64,000 nucleotides of DNA from an uncultured bacterium (lineage in GTDB: Bacteria > Bacillota > Clostridia > Lachnospirales > Lachnospiraceae). A program made the position numbers and the translations under genes. The notes under the pieces were generated by a model, which searched no databases, was not told the origin of the DNA, and worked only from the letters and a program-made list of their open reading frames with translations. This document shows, piece after piece, positions 26,541-35,417 of the stretch (position 1 is its first letter; each line of letters starts with the position of its first letter). The stretch spans positions 41,719-105,718 of the forward strand of contig CAMFGH010000001.1 in assembly GCA_945949875.1 (NCBI GenBank). The letters are read 5' to 3'.

Positions 26541-26639
26541 TTACAGATACACCAGCACCGATGCCAGCATGGAAAGCACAAGTAAAAGAATAATAACTCC
26601 GGAAACGATACGAACTATTTTTTTGTTTCTGTTGAACAT
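26541..26639 (-). CDS. 32-residue single-pass membrane peptide
   Basis: ATG at 26639 has GAGGTGAT just upstream. The product has a basic start (MFNRNKKIVR), then one membrane helix of about 20 residues (IVSGVIILLLVLSMLASVLV) and ends YL. It lies 67 bases upstream of vanW in the same direction. Similar tiny membrane proteins (for example DUF4044-like) are known in Firmicutes, but I cannot assign a family. A clean ribosome site and a good helix support it. Confidence 0.62.
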   Translation of the reverse strand: MFNRNKKIVRIVSGVIILLLVLSMLASVLVYL

Positions 26640-26697
26640 CCCATCACCTCATACTTCAGAAAGGATTCTGTCTCTTTGACAGTACGGATAATTATAT

Positions 26698-27330
26698 ATG
26701 AATTTCCCGTTCTTTGCAAGTTTTATACTCTTTATCATATTCCTGGCTTTATGGCTCAGGCGCTCCTCCAGAAAGGAAGCCAAGGCGAACGAAGCGTATT
26801 GGGAAAAAGAGCTGCAGGCAAATTCTACCAGACGAAAATCCCTGGACAGTCTTTCCTATGTTTCGATTCCTTTTGACACGCTTCCCATGGATATCCTTTC
26901 GGAAGATCCGGAAATGGAGAAGGTTCATCAGACCCTGCATACACTTTCCCAATCCCAAATGGTAAATTTTTCCGGTAAAACCAATACGGAACTGAAACTG
27001 GAATACGGTGCACCCAATATTAACCTTTTGTCAGAATATGATCAGAACTTTACGGAACTGATCATCACTTTAAATAAATGGGCATCTCTTCTGATAGAGC
27101 ATCAGGAAACTGCTGCCGCCCGGACCGTTCTGGAATTTGCTGTAAATGTAGGTTCGGATATCAATTCTACTTATAAAATGCTGGCTGACATTTATCTGGA
27201 CCATGATCCGGATAAAATAACTGTCCTGATTTCCAAAGCAAAAGAACTGCCTAACCACTCCGGCAAAAAGGAACGACTGACTGCCATGCTGGAATCCATG
27301 GATATTCATACCCTTTTGAACAACTCCTAA
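26698..27330 (+). CDS. Membrane-anchored protein of unknown function, TPR-like
   Basis: 210 residues. One N-terminal helix (FFASFILFIIFLALWL) is followed by a basic stretch and a mostly helical soluble part. Residues ~140-205 look like one or two tetratricopeptide units (AARTVLEFAVNVGSDINSTY, KMLADIYLDHDPDKI). No catalytic motif. No clear ribosome site precedes the ATG, though TTGACA lies 20 bases upstream. Its stop overlaps the nth stop by three bases on the other strand. I do not recognise the family. Confidence 0.7.
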   Translation: MNFPFFASFILFIIFLALWLRRSSRKEAKANEAYWEKELQANSTRRKSLDSLSYVSIPFDTLPMDILSEDPEMEKVHQTLHTLSQSQMVNFSGKTNTELKLEYGAPNINLLSEYDQNFTELIITLNKWASLLIEHQETAAARTVLEFAVNVGSDINSTYKMLADIYLDHDPDKITVLISKAKELPNHSGKKERLTAMLESMDIHTLLNNS

Positions 27331-27968
27331 TGCTTTTTCTGCCGGTCGGCATAATCAATACAGACTCCCTGCAAAAAGCATTCTGCGCAGTTCGGCGTGG
27401 GAGCTTTGCATATGGTTCTGCCCAAACGGATGATATGGATATTCCATAAGATCCAATATTCTTTCGGTAGTTCTTTCATCAGATCAAATTCTATTTTTAC
27501 CGGATCTTCTTCCTTGGTAAGGCCCAGTTTTTTCGAGATTCGTTTCACATGGGTATCTACCACCACACTTGGCTCATGGAAAATATTCCCTCGGATCACA
27601 TTAGCTGTTTTTCTTCCTACTCCTGCCAGAGAGGTAAGGTCTTCCAGGGACGAGGGTACTTCTCCGCCGAACCGTTCCAACAGATCCCTGCTACATGCTA
27701 TGATATTTTTTGCTTTATTATGATAAAATCCGGTAGAATGTATATCCTGTTCCAGTTCTTCCAGATCAGCGCCTGCAAAATCTTCTACGGTTTTATACTT
27801 TTGAAATAAATCCTTTGTGACCATATTTACACGTGCATCTGTGCACTGGGCACTAAGCATAGTTGCAATGAGCAGCTGAAATGCATTTTCATGATGCAAA
27901 TAGCACACATAGTCTGTTCCGTATTGCTGCTCTAATAATTGCAGGATCTGTGCGGTTCTTTTTTTCAT
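27327..27968 (-). CDS. nth: Endonuclease III (DNA glycosylase/AP lyase)
   Basis: 213 residues, standard length. Removes oxidised pyrimidines and cuts the abasic site. The helix-hairpin-helix motif and catalytic Lys are in LAGVGRKTANVIRG; the catalytic Asp is in VVVDTHVKRIS; the C-terminal 4Fe-4S loop has Cys spaced as CKAPTPNCAECFLQGVC. AGAAGGAA precedes the ATG. It converges on the membrane-anchored unknown. Confidence 0.96.
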   Translation of the reverse strand: MKKRTAQILQLLEQQYGTDYVCYLHHENAFQLLIATMLSAQCTDARVNMVTKDLFQKYKTVEDFAGADLEELEQDIHSTGFYHNKAKNIIACSRDLLERFGGEVPSSLEDLTSLAGVGRKTANVIRGNIFHEPSVVVDTHVKRISKKLGLTKEEDPVKIEFDLMKELPKEYWILWNIHIIRLGRTICKAPTPNCAECFLQGVCIDYADRQKKH

Positions 27969-28069
27969 AGGTTCCTTCTTTCCTCTGCATGTATAAAGAT
28001 CTTTCTCTTAATCTTTCTGTTTATAAATTTTGCTTACCATTTTGGGTAATATTTTTATACTTGTGTATC

Positions 28070-29953
28070 TTAAATGCTTACACAACAAAAAGAAGCTTCA
28101 TGTGTCAGAGGGCTTCGTTTTCCATAGTCAAATAAAACAAAGCTTTCTTCTCCTTTTTTCATCAGTTCCGTAAGCGCTTTGCGTTCCAAAACTTCCTGAT
28201 TCCAGACCGGATAATAAAATACCTCCATATGGGTCATCCGGAACATCTGCTTACTGTCATATCCTTTTTCCACATACTCTGATAATACATCGGAATTTTC
28301 GGTTTGTCTCTTGTAAAAATCTGTCATCCTGGTTTTATAGGGATATAATTCCCTGGAAAAATCCGGTCTGCTTTTTGCATTTTCTCTTAAATACAGGTCA
28401 AAGGTTAAAAGCTCCGCAAATAATTCATGCAATTCCGGCTTTCTTTCTGATACAAAGGACAGCAGTATCTGATACCGATATGCTCTTGCCGGAGAATGGA
28501 TAAAATATCCATTTTTTTCATAAAACTCTGCCAGGGCAAGAAACAGCTCATAAGGTGTTTCAAATAACTTTTGCAGCACCGGCAATGTATGGGTAAACTG
28601 ATTGCTGTTATAGAACAATTCTACCATCTCTTCTACTTTTTTCAGTTCCAACACATCTTCATAGGATAGCCACTTGGTATACAAAACTTCATATGGGGCT
28701 TTCGACTGATATACAATACCATATTCTTCTGCCCGCTCAAACATCTCCGAGCCCTTCAGCACCTTTAAAAACCCCAGCTGCAGCTGTTGCGGTTTCATCT
28801 CGTATACATCATCAAAGGATCGGCGGAAGCTTTTCAGGTCTTCATAAGGCAGTCCTGCAATCAAATCCAGATGCTGATGAATATTCCCAAAGCTGTGCAC
28901 TTTGGCAACTGCCTGTTTCAGCGGTTCCAGCTTTGCAGTTCTGTGAATTGCCCGAAGCGCCTCCTCATTGGTGGTCTGTACTCCGATCTCCAGCTGAATC
29001 AGTCCCGGACGCATATCCGACATGATTTCAAGCTCTTCCTCATTCAGCAGATCCGCTGATATTTCAAAGTGGAAATTTGTAATCCCATTGTCCTTTTCTT
29101 TTATATAACGCCATATCTGTTTGGCATGCTCATGATTGCAGTTAAAAGTCCGGTCGATAAATTTAACCTGCGGCACTTTCTTATCCAGGAAAAACTGCAG
29201 TTCCTTTTGCACCAGTTCAAAGCTTCTCAGACGAACTTTTTTATCTATAGAAGATAAGCAGTAACTGCACCGGAAGGGACACCCCCTGCTGGTTTCATAA
29301 TAGAGGATCCTGTTTTCATTCTGCTTCTCTTCCTGCTCTGATAAGGCAGATATGTAAAATGGTATCTGATCCATGGATAACGGTTCCCGATATCCCCAGT
29401 TTCCACTCCGGGTAACGGTCCCCCGTACTCTAAGGCCTTCGCAGCCTGCGTAAAACTCTTTTCTTCGTTCCGGTCCTATCTGCTCACAGCCGAAAGCCTC
29501 TTTCAAACTTATTTCTCCGTCGGTTTCTGCTGCCCTTTTTGTTTCAGCATCTGCTTTAAACAGTTCTCGACATTCCCGGACCAGTTCCTGAAAGGTCTCC
29601 TCACCTTCTCCAACCATGATACCGGTAACTGCCGGATTATCCCGGAACACCCTTTCATATTCATAGGAAACTTCCGGTCCTCCCAGCCAGATTGGCAAAA
29701 GAGGCACCAGCTTATGCAGTTCACCGATGATCTGCTGTACAAGCTCCCAATTCCATATATAACAGGAAAAGCCTATCACATCCGGCTTTCTCCTATAGAT
29801 ATCTGACAGAATTTCTTCCATTCTCTGATTTATGGTATATTCCGCCAGGGAGATAGAAGGCCAAAGTTGCTCCCCCGCAAACTGTCTCAGACTGTAAATA
29901 GCCGGATTGGAATGAATATATTTTGCATTGATTGCTACCAGTAAAAAATTCAT
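28070..29953 (-). CDS. B12-binding radical SAM protein with DUF4080 tail
   Basis: 627 residues. A cobalamin-binding-type Rossmann domain (about 1-130; the classic DxHxxG cobalamin His is not obvious), then a radical SAM domain with the cluster Cys in RGCPFRCSYC, and a C-terminal DUF4080 region (about 440-600). The family is common in gut Firmicutes and Bacteroidetes and has no proven substrate. Its ATG is only six bases past the stop of the sugar-binding lipoprotein, with the ribosome site (AGGA) inside that gene's end, so it is translationally tied to the sensing operon. Confidence 0.88.
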   Translation of the reverse strand: MNFLLVAINAKYIHSNPAIYSLRQFAGEQLWPSISLAEYTINQRMEEILSDIYRRKPDVIGFSCYIWNWELVQQIIGELHKLVPLLPIWLGGPEVSYEYERVFRDNPAVTGIMVGEGEETFQELVRECRELFKADAETKRAAETDGEISLKEAFGCEQIGPERRKEFYAGCEGLRVRGTVTRSGNWGYREPLSMDQIPFYISALSEQEEKQNENRILYYETSRGCPFRCSYCLSSIDKKVRLRSFELVQKELQFFLDKKVPQVKFIDRTFNCNHEHAKQIWRYIKEKDNGITNFHFEISADLLNEEELEIMSDMRPGLIQLEIGVQTTNEEALRAIHRTAKLEPLKQAVAKVHSFGNIHQHLDLIAGLPYEDLKSFRRSFDDVYEMKPQQLQLGFLKVLKGSEMFERAEEYGIVYQSKAPYEVLYTKWLSYEDVLELKKVEEMVELFYNSNQFTHTLPVLQKLFETPYELFLALAEFYEKNGYFIHSPARAYRYQILLSFVSERKPELHELFAELLTFDLYLRENAKSRPDFSRELYPYKTRMTDFYKRQTENSDVLSEYVEKGYDSKQMFRMTHMEVFYYPVWNQEVLERKALTELMKKGEESFVLFDYGKRSPLTHEASFCCVSI

Positions 29954-29959
29954 ATGAAA

Positions 29960-31012
29960 CTAATCCTGTACATTCAAATATACTTCTTCTTTTTGATGGA
30001 ATTTACCTATAATGACTTCGTCCATATTTTCTTTGGTCACAGCGATAGGTTCCAGCTTTTCATAAGGTACATAATAGGTTCCGTCAAAAATCATATCTTC
30101 GGTTTCCAGTGCTTCACCCTTTGCCATGGCAACCGCCTCTTCTGCTGCCTTCTGGGCCAGATTTTCAAAGGGTTTATATACGGTCATGCTCTGCGTTCCT
30201 TCTACGATTCTCTGGCAGGCATCCAGATCCGCATCCTGACCTACCACAAAAACCTTACCTGCCAGTCTGCTTTCCGAAAGTGCTTTGATCGCCTGGGCTG
30301 CAATACCATCGTTACCACACATGATTCCCATAGGAACTTTTCCTGTGGAAAGATATTCATTGGTGGCCGTAAAGCCGGTTTCTGCCAGCCAGCCATCTGC
30401 ATATACTTCTTTATCGATTTTCACATTGGTTCCACGCAGTACGTTTTCAAAACCGGTGGAAACCATTTTCACATTGTTATCCGTAGGAGAACCATTGATC
30501 CGAATGATCGTACCGTTGTTTCCTACTGCGCGAAGCAGATAATCCGCCATCAGGGAGCCTACCTTTTCATTGTCAAAAGAAATATACAGATCAACATCCG
30601 CATTTCTGATCAGGCGGTCATATGCAATGATTTTAATATTTTCCCGTTTTGCTTTTGCCAGAACATCACATAGCGCATCTGCATCAATAGCCACGATTAC
30701 AATGACATCCATTTTCTTTTCAATGAAATATTCAATCTGGGAGATCTGTTCCTTTACATCGCCATTTGCATTCTGGATATTCACTTCCGCACCCAGCTCC
30801 TGGGCCTTTGACACAAACAGATCCCGGTCTCTCTGCCATCTTTCAATGATAAAAGAGTCCATGGAAAAGCCGATTTGTATTTTATCATTCTGCGTAGCTT
30901 CTGCAGCATGATTATCGCTTTCCTCTGCCCCGCAGCCTGTAGTAAAAAGCATACTTCCCAGTATCGCTATTCCCAATAACAAGGCTATGGTTTTCTTTCC
31001 ATACTTTCGCAT
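29960..31012 (-). CDS. Sugar-binding lipoprotein, XylF-like
   Basis: 350 residues. Lipoprotein signal with the lipobox Cys in SMLFTTGCG. The mature part is a type 1 periplasmic binding protein close to the D-xylose-binding XylF group (GFSMDSFIIERWQRDRDLF, AYDRLIRNADVDLYISFDN, GQDADLDACQRIVEGTQSMT). No importer ATPase or permease is next to it. It lies two bases after the YesN-type regulator, so it belongs to the sensing operon and may serve as a second sensor or supply a transporter elsewhere. Confidence 0.88.
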   Translation of the reverse strand: MRKYGKKTIALLLGIAILGSMLFTTGCGAEESDNHAAEATQNDKIQIGFSMDSFIIERWQRDRDLFVSKAQELGAEVNIQNANGDVKEQISQIEYFIEKKMDVIVIVAIDADALCDVLAKAKRENIKIIAYDRLIRNADVDLYISFDNEKVGSLMADYLLRAVGNNGTIIRINGSPTDNNVKMVSTGFENVLRGTNVKIDKEVYADGWLAETGFTATNEYLSTGKVPMGIMCGNDGIAAQAIKALSESRLAGKVFVVGQDADLDACQRIVEGTQSMTVYKPFENLAQKAAEEAVAMAKGEALETEDMIFDGTYYVPYEKLEPIAVTKENMDEVIIGKFHQKEEVYLNVQD

Positions 31013-31014
31013 AC

Positions 31015-32625
31015 CTAATTTCCTCTTCCCACCTGTTCTTTGTACTCGGTTGGTGTCACACCCTGATATTTTTTAAAAATACGACTGAAATAATTTGGAT
31101 CGGAATATCCGACTTCCGCACATATTTCTTTGATACTTTTTTCCGGATCCCGTAAAAGCTGCTTTGCTTTACTGATACGCCTGTCCGTAACATATTCCAC
31201 AAAGTTTTCACCTGTTTCCTCTTTAAAGAGCTTGCTGAAATAATACGGGCTGATATTCAGCTCTCTGGAAATATCATCCAGTGACATATCCTTCTGAAAA
31301 TGATTATCAATATATTCTTTCGCCTTATGTATCAGGTGATTCGTATGATCCTCACTACCGGTGGTCATATTCTGAGCTGCATTTCTCATTTTATCCAGAA
31401 ACCACTGTCTGAGACTTTCTTTATCAGACATATGAAATACTTCGGAGAGATAATCTTTTCTGCTTCCAAATCGATACGTGTGTCCACCGCTGCGGTACAT
31501 GATAGATTCAGCCTGCAAAGTAAACTCCAACACTTTCAGTTTAACACTCATCTGGTCTGTATCATACTGCTGCGCGAGCCAGTCAAAATATTTGCTTGTT
31601 TCCAGCATACATTCTTCGGTCTTTCCTTCCCGAAGTTTTTCAAAAATCGCATCTTCTGTATCAATCGGATAGTTATCCTCGTATTCCACTGCAATGGGCA
31701 GATCATCCACATGAGCAACACTGCCCCTCGAAGAATACAGCGCACGGATTGCTTCATCATAAGAAGCTCTGGCATCCTTGATCTTTCGAATGGATCCAAT
31801 CCCGATTCGGAAGATCATTCCGGTAGCTTTATTCATATTCTTAACTGCATACCTGGATTTCTCGATCAACTCAATTCGGTCGTTATACTCCATATGCAGC
31901 TGAGAGGTCGGAATGAATACCGGAAGTTTATTGGCACTGATGCTTCCGACAATACTTCCTGAAAAAGCATCTTTCAAAATCTCCCGTACCTTTGCGTAAT
32001 AGGTGGTCTGCGCCTGCACACTGGATCCTACTGCATTTGTCATATAGCTTCCCTGCTGGTTATCTCCAAAAACAACGGACATCATATAGCCATAGGGAAC
32101 TGTAATTCCTAAAAGATTCTTATAGTTTTCCACATCTTCTTCAAAATGCTCCTGCATAAGAATGGAGTAGATAAAACCATTTTCAATCACAGGAATAACC
32201 GTTTCCATTCGTTCCCTTACCTGAAGATCTGATTTGCGCTTTTCACGTCTGGTATCGATCTCCTGCATGGCCCTTTGCACCACATCTACAACGACCTTCT
32301 GATTTACCGGCTTATTCAGATACTCAAATACACCCAGATTTACAGCTTCCTTTGCATAATCAAATTTATCGTATGCCGTAAGCACTACAAAAATAATAGC
32401 GGGAAACATTTTCTTGATTTCACGAATCGCTTCAATACCATTGATTCCCGGCATCTGAATATCCATAAAAATAATATCCGGCCGGAAATGCTCTGCCTGC
32501 TCAATGGCCCCACGTCCCGTTTTTGCTGTCTCTATTTCAAACTGCTCTCCAAAATTCTTTTCAATAATAAATTGAAGCGAATTCAGTACAATTCCTTCAT
32601 CATCTGCTAACAATATACGATACAT
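31015..32625 (-). CDS. YesN-type response regulator with AraC DNA-binding domain
   Basis: 536 residues. Receiver domain (1-125) with the phospho-Asp in IIFMDIQMPGINGIEAI, a long middle region, and a C-terminal AraC pair of helix-turn-helix motifs (ISPYYFSKLFKEETGENF, VGYSDPNYFSRIFKKYQG). It pairs with the YesM-type kinase just upstream. Sugar-related targets near by, such as the isomerase and xylulokinase genes, are likely but not shown. GGAAGGA precedes the ATG. Confidence 0.93.
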   Translation of the reverse strand: MYRILLADDEGIVLNSLQFIIEKNFGEQFEIETAKTGRGAIEQAEHFRPDIIFMDIQMPGINGIEAIREIKKMFPAIIFVVLTAYDKFDYAKEAVNLGVFEYLNKPVNQKVVVDVVQRAMQEIDTRREKRKSDLQVRERMETVIPVIENGFIYSILMQEHFEEDVENYKNLLGITVPYGYMMSVVFGDNQQGSYMTNAVGSSVQAQTTYYAKVREILKDAFSGSIVGSISANKLPVFIPTSQLHMEYNDRIELIEKSRYAVKNMNKATGMIFRIGIGSIRKIKDARASYDEAIRALYSSRGSVAHVDDLPIAVEYEDNYPIDTEDAIFEKLREGKTEECMLETSKYFDWLAQQYDTDQMSVKLKVLEFTLQAESIMYRSGGHTYRFGSRKDYLSEVFHMSDKESLRQWFLDKMRNAAQNMTTGSEDHTNHLIHKAKEYIDNHFQKDMSLDDISRELNISPYYFSKLFKEETGENFVEYVTDRRISKAKQLLRDPEKSIKEICAEVGYSDPNYFSRIFKKYQGVTPTEYKEQVGRGN

Positions 32626-32643
32626 ATGTTGTCCTTCCTTATT

Positions 32644-34131
32644 TTAAACATGTGCCGGAACCTTAATGATAAATTCCGTACCCATTCCAAGCCCTTCGCT
32701 TTTGATTTCCATCACATCTTCTCTTCCGGTATAGAGCTGTATTCGTTCAATCACATTCCCCAGTCCGATTCCATTGGAATTGGATTTCAGATCGGTCTCC
32801 CCAATCTCTCCTTGGAGAATCTGATCTATCTTTTCCCGGGTCATACCGGCTCCATTATCCCAGACAGATAAGTAAACAAAATCGCCCTCATGGAAGATTC
32901 TGAGCCTGATCTGTCCTTCCCAATCAATATTACGAATACCATAGTTTACTGCATTTTCTACAATAGGCTGTAAGATCATGCTGGGTACCTTATGATCCAG
33001 TACCGTTTCATCTACTTCTTTTTCAAAATGAATCTCTCCGGTAAATCGAACATTCATGATGTAAATATAGTTATCCACCAGATGGATTTCTTCCAGGATC
33101 GTTGCATCCTGATTCATTTTCTTAATATTATAACGGAAAAAATCCGCCATATTCTCAATGAATTCTGTGGTTTTATCTGCGCCCTCCATCATGGCAAGCT
33201 GTGCACCGGCATTTAATGTATTAAACAGGAAATGGGGATTGATCTGTGCCTGAAGAGTCATGAGCTGAGCCTCCCTCATGCGGCTCTCCATCAGCAGCTC
33301 CTTCTCTTTCATCTGGCTTTCACGTTCCATACTGTTTCGGATTTCCAAAATATACAGCTGAATATTTCCGACCATTTTTTGGAATGCATTGGACACAATA
33401 CCAATTTCATCTTTTGTTTCAGAAGATTTTACCACAACATCAAAGTTACCTTCTGCCACATCATTTGCTGCTTTGGACAAGTCAATAAGCGGCCTTGTCA
33501 GATTTCTGGTCAGCAGGAAAATCATGGCAAAGTTAATAATACCAATGATTATCAGGATAAAGGTACTGATCCACTCCATATACCGCAACGAGGATAAAAG
33601 AATGATATAATTATCCGTATTATTTTTGAATTTCTGATTATTCAATGAAAATATGCTGTTTCTTACATCGGTATAGGTAATGGTTGCTTCCTCATAAGAG
33701 GCTTTATATTTCTCTACATTTCGTCCACGTTTTGCCTGTACGGTTTCATATACCTGACTCAGATAAGTTTCTGACTGCTCATGTATATTTTTTTCCATGA
33801 TTTCCATATAATTACCGGTAATATCCTGATTCAGATTCTCAAGCAGTCTCCGGTAATCCTGTTCGGCACGATAATAGGTATCCAAGGCTACCGAACTTTT
33901 TGTATCCAGATATCCTTTTACCGAATCCTGCACCTGTTCCAAAGCATCTGATAATTCATTCAGATTTATATTACTGGCATATACTTCATCTACACGACCA
34001 ATCATTTTATTGATGTTTGTATACATAAATATGTTCATAACCAAAATGATGATCAAGGTAAAGGAAAAGCTTATAGTCAGTTTCAGTTGTAGGGAGGCAT
34101 TATTCCATCTAGTTTCCAGTATTTTCATCAT
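32644..34131 (-). CDS. YesM/LytS-type sensor histidine kinase
   Basis: 495 residues. Two membrane helices (about 17-37 and 187-210) flank a helical extracytoplasmic domain of ~150 residues. HAMP (about 210-262) is followed by the His_kinase domain with phospho-acceptor His in QINPHFLFNTLNAG and an ATPase domain (IVENAVNYGI, DNGAGM, GIGLGNV). Helical sensors of this kind often read a partner binding protein rather than a ligand. The start overlaps the upstream binding-protein gene by 23 bases and has GAGGTG as ribosome site. Confidence 0.92.
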   Translation of the reverse strand: MMKILETRWNNASLQLKLTISFSFTLIIILVMNIFMYTNINKMIGRVDEVYASNINLNELSDALEQVQDSVKGYLDTKSSVALDTYYRAEQDYRRLLENLNQDITGNYMEIMEKNIHEQSETYLSQVYETVQAKRGRNVEKYKASYEEATITYTDVRNSIFSLNNQKFKNNTDNYIILLSSLRYMEWISTFILIIIGIINFAMIFLLTRNLTRPLIDLSKAANDVAEGNFDVVVKSSETKDEIGIVSNAFQKMVGNIQLYILEIRNSMERESQMKEKELLMESRMREAQLMTLQAQINPHFLFNTLNAGAQLAMMEGADKTTEFIENMADFFRYNIKKMNQDATILEEIHLVDNYIYIMNVRFTGEIHFEKEVDETVLDHKVPSMILQPIVENAVNYGIRNIDWEGQIRLRIFHEGDFVYLSVWDNGAGMTREKIDQILQGEIGETDLKSNSNGIGLGNVIERIQLYTGREDVMEIKSEGLGMGTEFIIKVPAHV

Positions 34132-35242
34132 CTGACACCTCGTTCAGCAGCTGCACTGCCTCCTTCTGACCTATTACCTTCATGCTTACCGGTACATAAG
34201 TATTGGCATACCCTGTCTGTTGATAATCATTCAGAACCGTTACGCTTGATTTTCCTATTTCTTCCGGCTCCACTCGAATGGTCGAATAAACAATCTGCTT
34301 TTCTATTGCTTCCAAGATCGTATTAGATGCGTAATATCCGATAATCTTTACATCTCCTACATGGTTATAATCTACAACTGCCTGATATGCACATTGTGTA
34401 TAAATACTATTCAGACATACTAATATATCCGGAAGGTCTGTTTCATTCATAAAAATATCCCGGATTGCTTCCTCCGCGCTGAACGTATCCGAGGTATCAA
34501 TTCTCTGCATGCGGATATCCGGCATCATATCTTCTTCTAAGGTTTCTGACAGTACATCCTTGATACCCATTGTAAGCATGCTCAGTCTTGACTCATTGGT
34601 GCTCTCGTCTACCAGAATACTGATGCTTCCTGCTTCCGGCTCCGTCTGCAGGATTTCCAGAATCTGTTTACCGTACTCCTGACCCAGATCATAGCTGCTT
34701 ACTCCCACAAAGCATTGACGATTACTGCTGTCAATATCCTGCCGCATGGTAACTACAAAAATCCCCTTTTCTACAGCCTGATTAATGAGTTCTGTCATCT
34801 CTTTTGTATCTTCTGCATATAAAATGATTCCATCCACAGAAGAATTGATTGCCATTCTCATAAGACCCTCTGTAGAATAATCTACTGCAAGAATGTCTCC
34901 CATTTTTTCCACATATACATGTTCTTTTTCTGCTTCTTTCTGGGCACCTGCATATACTTTATCCCAGAATTCATCTTCTGCATCGTCTGCGATCAGTACA
35001 TAATGATGATCATATATCTCGCGTTTCTCGTTTTCCTTATTTCCGGATCTGTCCATTAAAAGGGAAAAGGAGACGGAGCAAATGGTTGCAACTGCAAGCA
35101 TGACAAGAATACCCTTCACCATAATCCGAAAGGCTGTTGTTTCCTGTTTTGCAGATGTATTCTCCTGCTCCTGCTGATTTGACTGTTTTACAGACGCATT
35201 CTCCTGCTCCTGATGATCAATCTGTTTTATTTCTTCACTCAT
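34109..35242 (-). CDS. Membrane-anchored sugar-binding sensor protein (XylFII-like)
   Basis: 377 residues. A cytoplasmic tail of ~40 residues holds a two-copy repeat around QEQENASVKQ. Then one membrane helix (about 41-64) and an outside type 1 binding-protein domain (HHYVLIADDAEDEFWDKVYA, DGIILYAEDTKEM, DIRMQRIDTSDTFSAEEAI). There is no lipobox: the protein is held by its helix. In C. beijerinckii, XylFII binds xylose and activates the LytS kinase; gene order and type here fit that model. It is the first gene of the operon. Confidence 0.85.
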   Translation of the reverse strand: MSEEIKQIDHQEQENASVKQSNQQEQENTSAKQETTAFRIMVKGILVMLAVATICSVSFSLLMDRSGNKENEKREIYDHHYVLIADDAEDEFWDKVYAGAQKEAEKEHVYVEKMGDILAVDYSTEGLMRMAINSSVDGIILYAEDTKEMTELINQAVEKGIFVVTMRQDIDSSNRQCFVGVSSYDLGQEYGKQILEILQTEPEAGSISILVDESTNESRLSMLTMGIKDVLSETLEEDMMPDIRMQRIDTSDTFSAEEAIRDIFMNETDLPDILVCLNSIYTQCAYQAVVDYNHVGDVKIIGYYASNTILEAIEKQIVYSTIRVEPEEIGKSSVTVLNDYQQTGYANTYVPVSMKVIGQKEAVQLLNEVSDDENTGN

Positions 35243-35354
35243 ATATGATATTCTCTCCTACCATATAGATAATAACACTGAGCCGCTTCTTTGCGCAATC
35301 CAAATCAAATACACGAAGCGCCCTCTTTTTTCTGAATCTGAAGGCCATCGAATC

Positions 35355-35391
35355 CAGAAAAAAGGCTGCCGCTTCGTGAAAAGCGGCAGCC
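35355..35391 (-). terminator. Terminator after the FucI-like isomerase
   Basis: GGCTGCCGCTT (35364-35374) and AAGCGGCAGCC (35381-35391) form a perfect 11-base stem with a six-base loop. On the minus strand TTTTTTCTGG follows. It separates the isomerase unit from the sensing operon. Confidence 0.9.
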
Positions 35392-35417
35392 TCAGTTTGC
35401 AATCTAATATATAGCTT

